Below, piece after piece: positions 1 through 4,904 of a DNA stretch of 6,937 nucleotides. This DNA is from an uncultured Bacteroides sp. (lineage in GTDB: Bacteria > Bacteroidota > Bacteroidia > Bacteroidales > Bacteroidaceae): contig CAAEFE010000105.1 in NCBI GenBank assembly GCA_900755095.1, forward strand, positions 1 to 6,937, given 5' to 3'. Under the pieces are notes generated by a model, which ran no database searches, was not told where the DNA came from, and saw nothing but the letters and a program-made list of their open reading frames with translations. Within the stretch, counting starts at the first letter, position 1, and each line of letters opens with the position of its first letter. The position numbers and the translations under genes were made by a program.

Positions 1-35
1 AGACTAATTTCAATGATGTCAAAGATCTAAATGAT

Positions 36-91
36 CCCCTAATTCCGGGGCTATTTGATTAATTGTTTAACTCGTCCCATTTTAACGGGAC
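36..91. repeat. Two small GC-rich hairpins in an AT-rich leader
   Basis: Two short inverted repeats stand out in otherwise AT-rich DNA: CCCC/GGGG (36-39 with 47-50, 7-base loop) and GTCCC/GGGAC (74-78 with 87-91, 8-base loop). A 10-bp perfect palindrome, ATGAATTCAT, follows at 96-105. Neither hairpin is followed by a clean T-run, so they are poor intrinsic terminators. They could close a gene lying left of the window or be protein-binding sites. No reading frame or tRNA was seen in 1-294. Confidence 0.3.
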
Positions 92-186
92 ACTAATGAA
101 TTCATGTCTTACATTCAATCCCATAAATTAATCCGCCCCTATTCCATCTGAACACTTCATACTTTCCAATAATAATCAAACTATTT

Positions 187-232
187 ATGACAATTAGTGA
201 CGTTTGATGAAGTCTGATGTCACTCTTGTCAT
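187..232. promoter_or_regulatory. Extended dyad upstream of the promoter, candidate operator
   Basis: The left arm is ATGACAA (187-193) plus AGTGAC (196-201). The right arm is GTCACT (219-224) plus TTGTCAT (226-232). All 13 paired positions match, separated only by a 2-base/1-base internal bulge, around a 17-base centre. The dyad ends about 29 bp before the -7 element at 261-268, so its right arm abuts the expected -33 region. A repressor or activator bound here could control the 295-1413 gene pair, and the HTH protein of that pair is an obvious candidate. An integrase or excisionase arm site, or an RNA hairpin, is also possible. Confidence 0.45.
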
Positions 233-268
233 TTTCTGATAATACATAATCAGTAAACATTACCTTTG
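232..268 (+). promoter_or_regulatory. Bacteroides-type promoter for the 295-1413 genes
   Basis: TACCTTTG at 261-268 matches the Bacteroides -7 consensus TAnnTTTG exactly. The -33 region is only a weak match (TTTTCTG, 232-238), at roughly the right spacing. Transcription would start near 275, giving a leader of about 20 bases before the ATG at 295. An out-of-frame ATG at 288 opens an 8-codon frame (MAYVFEEI, stop 312-314) that overlaps this start and might modulate it. This is motif matching only. Confidence 0.5.
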
Positions 269-294
269 CTTACGAACAGTTAAACATATGGCTT

Positions 295-978
295 ATGTAT
301 TTGAAGAAATTTGAATATTATATTTTAGATTCTAGTGTAGCTGGAACATTACTTCTTATAGCACTTGCTATACGCATTGAAGCAGTCAATGCAGGCTTTG
401 ATCAATTCAGCTCAAATATTATCTTTATATCGGTCTTTATAATATCTACAGGATTATATATATCAATGCAAATTGCATTATACGAGATAATTATATATTT
501 ATGTCATCATAGCAAATCTTTATCTATCCATGAACATCTTAATGATTCTGTGATTGCACCAGAGCAAGCATTTATGGAATATGAAAAACTCCGATCGAAT
601 ACTATTATAGAACAGAAACGTACGAACGATAAAAAGCTAGAGTTAGTACATATATACATCCATCAAACGATGGCTGCTTATACAAGCCAAGAAAATCTGC
701 AGCGTTTATGTATGTATATTTCGGACTTCTTTCAGGATAAAACTTCTACCATTATTATTCCTATAAAAATAGATTCAAAATTGAAAGCTATAGATGTTAT
801 GCATTTGGGTTGGAACATAGGTAAAGCATTAGGTAAACGACGTTCATATACAGCAGAATTCATTAAAAAAGTATTTGCTGATACCATGAAAGAAAATGAA
901 ATCAACACGATAATCAAGAAGATGTCTCACTCAGAAACAGAGTGCCTGATTAAATTAAATCCAAATATAATTCAATAA
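295..978 (+). CDS. Membrane-anchored protein of unknown function, mobile-island associated
   Basis: I do not recognise a named family. The 227-aa protein begins with two hydrophobic stretches, about residues 12-28 and 41-70, which look like membrane segments. A charged, soluble C-terminal region follows. Residues 92-125 are rich in E, K, R and Q and probably helical. Residues 167-210 contain a small basic segment (LGWNIGKALGKRR) followed by amphipathic helix, which could bind nucleic acid or a partner protein. There is no signal peptidase site or catalytic motif that I can see. It has its own Bacteroides-like promoter and lies 66 bp upstream of an excisionase-like HTH gene, probably in one transcript. 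That context suggests a role in the biology of an integrative or mobilizable island rather than in host metabolism. Codon use is AT-rich like the rest of the left half. The start at 295 fits the promoter; an ATG at 288 is out of frame. The reading frame is real with good confidence, but the function is unknown. Confidence 0.8.
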   Translation: MYLKKFEYYILDSSVAGTLLLIALAIRIEAVNAGFDQFSSNIIFISVFIISTGLYISMQIALYEIIIYLCHHSKSLSIHEHLNDSVIAPEQAFMEYEKLRSNTIIEQKRTNDKKLELVHIYIHQTMAAYTSQENLQRLCMYISDFFQDKTSTIIIPIKIDSKLKAIDVMHLGWNIGKALGKRRSYTAEFIKKVFADTMKENEINTIIKKMSHSETECLIKLNPNIIQ

Positions 979-997
979 ATCAGACTTTATATTCATA

Positions 998-1018
998 AAT
1001 ACTGCATCAACAAGTATT
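998..1018. repeat. Short inverted repeat before the HTH gene
   Basis: AATACT (998-1003) and AGTATT (1013-1018) form a perfect 6-bp dyad with a 9-base loop, in the 66-bp gap between the two rightward genes. It ends 26 bp before the HTH start codon and could be an autoregulatory operator or an mRNA hairpin. A dyad this short in AT-rich DNA could also be chance. Confidence 0.25.
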
Positions 1019-1044
1019 AATCCTCAAAAGCAAAAACAGATAGT

Positions 1045-1413
1045 ATGACAAAAGAACCTATCACATTCGACAAGCTTCCGCAGGCTGTAAACTATTTAAC
1101 AGAACAAGTAGAGAAAATTTATCAATTGGTTGAAACCCTACAACCACAGAGACTTGATCATCAGCATCAACTAATTGACATAGATAAGGCTAGCATACTT
1201 ATCCAAAAATCAAAACCGACAATCTACAGACTTGCTCGTACAGGTCTCATTCCAGCCTATAAACGTGGTAAGAAATTATATTTCTATGAGGATGAGCTCC
1301 TTAAATGGATAGATGCTGGCAAAAAACAAAGCCAACCTCTATCCTATCAGGAACAATCCGCACAAATACTTCGTGGGATGAAACGTAAACCTAGAAATGG
1401 AGTTAATATATGA
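1045..1413 (+). CDS. Helix-turn-helix DNA-binding protein, excisionase/MerR-like (HTH_17 type)
   Basis: This 122-aa protein probably binds DNA. Residues 10-35 are predicted coiled coil (VNYLTEQVEKIYQLVETL) and may dimerise it. Residues 43-92 carry the winged HTH of the excisionase/MerR-like class: an IDIDKASILIQ helix, the recognition part KPTIYRLARTGLIP, the wing YKRGKKLYFYEDEL, and the closing helix LLKWID. The basic tail (KRKPRNG) may add DNA contacts. Proteins of this class are common next to integrases on Bacteroides islands and act as excision directionality factors or local regulators; which role applies here is inference, since the integrase, if any, lies outside the window. The stop overlaps the ATG of a following, truncated frame (ATGA at 1410-1413), so the gene was once translationally coupled to a downstream partner that is now lost. 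The dyads at 187-232 and 998-1018 are candidate targets. Confidence 0.85.
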   Translation: MTKEPITFDKLPQAVNYLTEQVEKIYQLVETLQPQRLDHQHQLIDIDKASILIQKSKPTIYRLARTGLIPAYKRGKKLYFYEDELLKWIDAGKKQSQPLSYQEQSAQILRGMKRKPRNGVNI

Positions 1414-1505
1414 CAAATGAAATACATAAAACAAATGAATATTTTCAACAATATAGTTATTTTATAATTATAAGCAACTATTCAAAATTAATTTTACATA
1501 TATGA
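1410..1505 (+). pseudogene. Truncated start of a third gene coupled to the HTH gene
   Basis: An ATG at 1410-1412 overlaps the HTH stop as ATGA, the classical arrangement of translationally coupled genes. The frame reads MTNEIHKTNEYFQQYSYF and then turns into low-complexity isoleucine- and tyrosine-rich sequence before a TGA at 1503-1505 (31 codons). The first 15-18 codons look like a genuine N-terminus; the remainder looks like random AT-rich DNA. The end overlaps the stop end of the transposase remnant on the other strand. I infer that the original gene was cut off by insertion or deletion and its body replaced by the sequence that follows. It could instead be a fortuitous short frame. Confidence 0.4.
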
Positions 1506-1700
1506 GTAATTCACAAATAAGTTCGTACCTATAGATGCTAGAGCTCTGTTTGTACAATAGAAAAGCGAGTCCTTAGTATTGTAATCAGCAGGTCTTATCC
1601 ATTTGCCTTTCAATATGCGTCAGAGAGTTTCAGCTGGATTAAGTTCTGGAGAGTATGATGGAAATGTTGAGCAAATTTCTCCTATTCCATAGATTTTATT
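1494..1700 (-). pseudogene. IS630-family transposase, C-terminal remnant with in-frame stop
   Basis: Read on the minus strand, this segment encodes FPSYSPELNPAETL, then a TGA stop (1620-1622), then RILKGKWIRPADYNTKDSLF and CTNRALASIGTNLF, ending at TAA (1494-1496). SPELNPAE is the hallmark of the last catalytic block of IS630-type DDE transposases, where the glutamate completes the DDE triad. Intact relatives normally have tryptophan after ETL, so the TGA looks like TGG to TGA decay. Everything upstream (the HTH and the first two Asp blocks) is missing; homology fades above about 1700. No terminal inverted repeat could be identified. The stretch from here to the DUF2290 gene (1701-1791) is AT-rich and shows nothing else. 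The 1414-1791 gap therefore holds only this remnant and the truncated frame before it. Confidence 0.8.
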
Positions 1701-1791
1701 AGTAGTAATAATATTTATATTAAACAATCTCTTATTAAAGAAAGACGCTATTAGTTCTCTTACTTTTTTATTGATATAATTTTAATTTACA

Positions 1792-2448
1792 TCATCTTTC
1801 ATCTTTTAAAAACCAACGTTTTTTCTTATTATCAACAATATCAATAAATTCTTGCTGACTAATTTTTTTTATTAATCCACTCTTAAAAGTTGAAGAGTTG
1901 GAAAAATTTATATCAAGATGATGCTTAGGATGAATATGAGGCGTACCTCGTTTTTGAGCATCTAAGAAACCTTTTTCATCATAATCAAATCTCAAATATC
2001 CTAAATCACAACTCAGTAAGTAGCTAAATATTTTCCAAAAATTTACATTTTTGGTTTCTAATTCATAAATTGGCGTCATAAAATCCCAACAAGATTGTGA
2101 ATTATATAAATCCGAGTTTAATATGCTAATAAAATTTGACACTAACTCCGCATCGATATTTATTCCACAATAATAAAATGTCACAACATCATTATCTATT
2201 TTCATAGTAAAAGGTAACATTATAGAATAATATTTATTTTCGGAGAAAAAGAATAATCGCTGCATATCATCTATATACAAAACTAACCTATCCGTAGCTT
2301 TATCTTTCTCTTCTATTTTATCTGCAATAAATATATATCTTATCGCTTCTAAAAGAATTATTAGCAATTCCCTCCTTTCATCAATTCTATGTTTCGGAAA
2401 AGCCTTTATTAGTAAATCACCTTCCAATTTATAATCAAGCCTCTTCAT
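1792..2448 (-). CDS. DUF2290-like protein, partner of the helicase in a two-gene defence system
   Basis: This 218-aa protein is soluble, with no signal peptide or membrane segment. The N-terminal half is mixed helix and strand (ERRELLIILLEAIRYIF helix at 25-41, then strands around 54-93). The most telling part is C-terminal: YLRFDYD (151-157), then HIHPKHHLD (171-179), then STFKSGL (186-192). I associate this arrangement of an aromatic/acidic strand, an H-P-x-H-H-L-D motif and a S-x-T-F-K-x-G-L segment with DUF2290, from memory rather than a profile search. The clustered histidines and aspartates could bind metal or form an active site, but no activity can be assigned. Its start codon shares one base with the helicase stop (TAATG), so the two are almost certainly co-translated in fixed ratio and likely form a complex or work in sequence. 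In the published helicase + DUF2290 anti-phage system the same two partners occur. No clear terminator was found after the gene. Confidence 0.8.
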   Translation of the reverse strand: MKRLDYKLEGDLLIKAFPKHRIDERRELLIILLEAIRYIFIADKIEEKDKATDRLVLYIDDMQRLFFFSENKYYSIMLPFTMKIDNDVVTFYYCGINIDAELVSNFISILNSDLYNSQSCWDFMTPIYELETKNVNFWKIFSYLLSCDLGYLRFDYDEKGFLDAQKRGTPHIHPKHHLDINFSNSSTFKSGLIKKISQQEFIDIVDNKKKRWFLKDER

Positions 2449-4442
2449 TAATAAAACTTCTTATTAATATCTATAAACTGAACGGTTTGTTCTTTATCAA
2501 ATCTGTCAAATGTTGTTTTAGATAAAGCCGTTAATAGAGCCTCTTTTACTTTTTCATCAACAATACCCTGCTCAATAAATATAGCTTCAATAAAATCTTT
2601 ATAAGACAAACTACTTTCCTCTTCTTGATATTTGAGTAATGTTTGTTTCATTTTATCTTTTTGTTCTTCTGTAGGAATAGAAGTTTCAATATATAGATCT
2701 GAATTAATTATATTCAAACCTCCTGAAAAAACATCTAGTTTATCATTTTGAGTAACCAATAAAAAAGACTGTAGAAATGAACGGGTCAACATTGTATATA
2801 GAGTATTACGATATCTATATGAATCCATAATTCTATGCGTTATACATATTACATAAGGGAATTCCAATCCTTTCACATTATTGGGATTCGTTATATATAA
2901 ATGATTAGCTACGGTTTCTTTACTCTCATATCCTCTAGAAACAGACCAACCAAAAACTTTATTTATAGCTAAACATAACTTGTCTATGTATGTGTAAATT
3001 TCTTTATTATCATCAATAAGAATTATAGCAATATCATCTGGTTGAATGTCAGGATTTTCTTTTTGTAGATTTTCGATAATATTACATACATTACTTATCA
3101 TTGTATTATTAACGATAATAACACTACTATCAATTTCAAGATCATCAAATCGTTTTATAGGATAACGTGACAATCTTAGAGTTTTTGCATTTTTATTTTC
3201 CTGAACCTTATACCCTAAGCGTTCCCAACCTTCATTTTCGAACCAATTCAATTTGTTTTTCTCAAAAAGTCCTAAACCAATACTATGGGCAAACATAAGA
3301 GTGCGCGGATCAGTTCTATAACATCTATTTAGAATTATATCAACACCTCTAGGCTTACTTTGAATTGTACCAAAAATATCTTGAAAGACATCTCCAGCTG
3401 CATACACTTTATGTTTTACAATTTTTTTACATAAATCAAAAAAAACATCAGGAAAGTCTTGACTTTCATCAACAAGGATATAATCAAAACAAGGTTTAAA
3501 CTCTTTTGGAGGTATTTCGTTTATTTTCTCTAAAGCTTTAGAAAAAATAAATTCATAATTAATAATATTACTGTATTTATAAAAGGTTATTCCATAAAAG
3601 TTACAAATATAGGCATACAACCCAGAGTTTTCATTACTATGGGATCCCCAAGCGTGCGTAACCCATAATCTTTCATTCCATTTTATTTGCCTGTCAACTT
3701 TCATAAAATCAAAAAATGGAGGGATACGCTGGCGTATTTTTTTAGCTAAAGCAATATTATGGCACGTAAAAAATATCTTAGTATCCTCGTCTTTTGTATA
3801 CAAGTCTTTTAGTTTATGCAATAACAATTCAGTTTTTCCTGTTCCAGATAGTCCTTGTACTGAGATTATTTTCTTTATAGCATATTCGCGATAAATAAAT
3901 CTTGTTTGTTCTGCATCAAACAAGATTATTTTATTTTTGACCTTTTCTAATAGTGTAGATGGTTGTTCTACTCCAATTTTTTCAATATCATTAATACAAC
4001 CCGTAAGTAATGATATAATAAGCTCTCCTTTACGTTTTAAATCCTTAGAAATCTTATTCTCAGCAAATAACCTTTCTATATTGATAGAACCATCCTTGAT
4101 TTGACATTTTTGTAGTAATTCTTCTTTCCATAAACGTGGTCTTCCAATATAGCTTTGATACTTATATTTATTTGATAAAGCACCTAAATCAGATATAAAA
4201 TCATCAAAATATTCATCAAACTCAGCTCTGCAAGCTAAATCTAAAAATATAATTTTGTGTCCTGGAGATAACACAACAATGACATTTTCTTCATACTCAT
4301 AGTTAATTTTTTCTCCCAAAGGAGCTGTTATGAGATAAATAACAATGTCATCATGTTTCTTTGAATAATCTTCAAAAGACTTTAATATTTTTTTATTTAA
4401 TTCGTTTGGAGTAATATGATTAAAAAAAATTGCACTATTCAT
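2448..4442 (-). CDS. SF1 UvrD/Rep-like helicase of a helicase + DUF2290 anti-phage system
   Basis: This 664-aa ATP-dependent DNA helicase or translocase carries the SF1 motifs in order: Q-like motif DAEQTRF (176-182), Walker A GLSGTGKT (197-204), motif Ia FFTCHNIALAKK (224-235), THAWGS (262-267), motif II DYILVDESQDF (320-330), motif III YAAGDVFQDIFG (347-358), motif IV LNRCYRTDPRTLMFAHS (371-387), motif V NVKGLEFPYVI (522-532) and motif VI YRNTLYTMLTRS (544-555). All key ATPase residues (GKT, DES, the arginines of IV and VI) are present, so it should be active. Residues 1-170 precede the motor and match nothing I know; they are mixed strand/helix and may sense the substrate. About 100 residues follow motif VI. 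It is the first gene of a leftward operon; the DUF2290-like gene overlaps it by one base. An alternative is an unrelated repair-type helicase, but the linked partner and mobile setting favour phage defence. The GAAGGA-like stretch just before the ATG is a weak ribosome site. Confidence 0.9.
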   Translation of the reverse strand: MNSAIFFNHITPNELNKKILKSFEDYSKKHDDIVIYLITAPLGEKINYEYEENVIVVLSPGHKIIFLDLACRAEFDEYFDDFISDLGALSNKYKYQSYIGRPRLWKEELLQKCQIKDGSINIERLFAENKISKDLKRKGELIISLLTGCINDIEKIGVEQPSTLLEKVKNKIILFDAEQTRFIYREYAIKKIISVQGLSGTGKTELLLHKLKDLYTKDEDTKIFFTCHNIALAKKIRQRIPPFFDFMKVDRQIKWNERLWVTHAWGSHSNENSGLYAYICNFYGITFYKYSNIINYEFIFSKALEKINEIPPKEFKPCFDYILVDESQDFPDVFFDLCKKIVKHKVYAAGDVFQDIFGTIQSKPRGVDIILNRCYRTDPRTLMFAHSIGLGLFEKNKLNWFENEGWERLGYKVQENKNAKTLRLSRYPIKRFDDLEIDSSVIIVNNTMISNVCNIIENLQKENPDIQPDDIAIILIDDNKEIYTYIDKLCLAINKVFGWSVSRGYESKETVANHLYITNPNNVKGLEFPYVICITHRIMDSYRYRNTLYTMLTRSFLQSFLLVTQNDKLDVFSGGLNIINSDLYIETSIPTEEQKDKMKQTLLKYQEEESSLSYKDFIEAIFIEQGIVDEKVKEALLTALSKTTFDRFDKEQTVQFIDINKKFY

Positions 4443-4462
4443 TTTCCTTCTTATTTATGTTC

Positions 4463-4470
4463 CAAAGATA
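4463..4470 (-). promoter_or_regulatory. -7 element of the helicase/DUF2290 operon
   Basis: On the minus strand this reads TATCTTTG, an exact fit to the Bacteroides -7 consensus TAnnTTTG. It lies 20 bases upstream of the helicase ATG, implying a leader of only about 10-15 bases. At the -33 distance there is a T-rich tract (about 4489-4495) but no clean TTTG. The defence operon thus appears to have its own promoter. No operator-like dyad overlaps it, so expression may be constitutive and low. Confidence 0.45.
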
Positions 4471-4710
4471 ACTATAAATAATTTAAAAAAAGACTGACTT
4501 ACAAAAATTCTTGCTATCCCAATATGATTAAAAATTCTATCATAGTCATATCAATTCATACATAACTCATTCCTATTATTAAAAATTGAATTTCACTATT
4601 TTAGATTCAACAAAAAAATCTAATCTATAGTTTAAATCGTGATTATCAATAGTTATATTATTAGATATACAAAAAACAAATCAATTCCATTATTTCATTT
4701 CTTACAGCAA
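4471..4710. other. AT-rich divergent spacer, no gene seen
   Basis: This stretch upstream of the helicase promoter is very AT-rich, and I see no gene or RNA in it. The only dyad noted is TTAGATT (4601-4607) with AATCTAA (4617-4623), 7 bp with a 9-base loop, which may be chance in such composition. Composition changes sharply near 4710, so the right edge of the spacer is a likely junction between DNA of different origin. Confidence 0.5.
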
Positions 4711-4718
4711 ATATCGCC

Positions 4719-4832
4719 CTTTGCCACTGACTGAGCAAGGCGGCCCTGTCGGGCTGGTTGGCTGGAAAAAAATCATCCTCGCTTCGCTCCGGTATTTTTT
4801 TCCGCCAAGCCTTGCACCGGTCATTGGCAAAG
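4719..4832. repeat. Large folded inverted repeat with a side hairpin
   Basis: Four nested arms pair. 4719-4730 pairs with 4821-4832 (11 of 12, mismatch at 4727). GCAAGGC (4735-4741) pairs with GCCTTGC (4809-4815). TTGGC (4758-4762) pairs with GCCAA (4804-4808). GGAAAAAAAT (4764-4773) pairs with ATTTTTTTCC (4794-4803), with only T4763 bulged. Between the second and third left arms sits its own hairpin, GCCC-TGTC-GGGC (4743-4754). The apical loop is 4774-4793. About 33 of 34 stem pairs match, far more than chance gives. As RNA it would be a branched leader for the 4905 gene; as single-stranded DNA it could be a replication, transfer or recombination structure. The A7/T7 arms are also compatible with a bidirectional terminator that insulates the two modules. 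The role is unknown. Confidence 0.7.
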
Positions 4833-4860
4833 AACAGCCGGGCCAGTAAGAAATTGAAAT

Positions 4861-4880
4861 ACTGGCTCCACGGAGCCGGT
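4861..4880 (+). promoter_or_regulatory. Leader hairpin upstream of the 4905 gene
   Basis: ACTGGCTC (4861-4868) pairs with GAGCCGGT (4873-4880) over 8 positions, including one G-T wobble, with a CACG tetraloop. It ends 24 bases before the ATG at 4905 and is followed by an unstructured A-rich stretch, which is where ribosomes usually load in Bacteroidales. It could be an mRNA-stabilising 5' hairpin or part of a regulatory leader together with the repeat at 4719-4832. No TAnnTTTG promoter was found nearby. Confidence 0.4.
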
Positions 4881-4904
4881 CATGTCTAATTTAAATAAAA
4901 GAAT

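Noticed and set aside
1..294. CRISPR array or tRNA/attachment site in the left non-coding region
   Set aside because: No regularly spaced repeats, no cloverleaf and no direct repeat pair typical of an attachment site could be found.
732..917. 61-aa minus-strand frame inside the 295 gene
   Set aside because: Entirely antisense to a longer, better-supported frame; no homology signal.
1430..1446. AAAATATTCATTT shared in inverted orientation with 6920-6934
   Set aside because: A 13-base AT-only-rich match is expected by chance in a window of this size and composition; it is not evidence for an att site or element boundary.
2448..4442. Gabija (GajB) or Hachiman assignment for the helicase
   Set aside because: No OLD/TOPRIM nuclease gene (GajA) is adjacent, the motifs are SF1 rather than the SF2 type of HamB, and the partner lacks the features expected of GajA or HamA; the partner fits DUF2290 better.
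4764..4803. A7/T7 hairpin as a simple intrinsic terminator for the helicase operon
   Set aside because: The helicase operon is transcribed leftward away from it and the next gene starts to its right, so it does not lie after any gene in the window; it is better treated as part of the larger fold.
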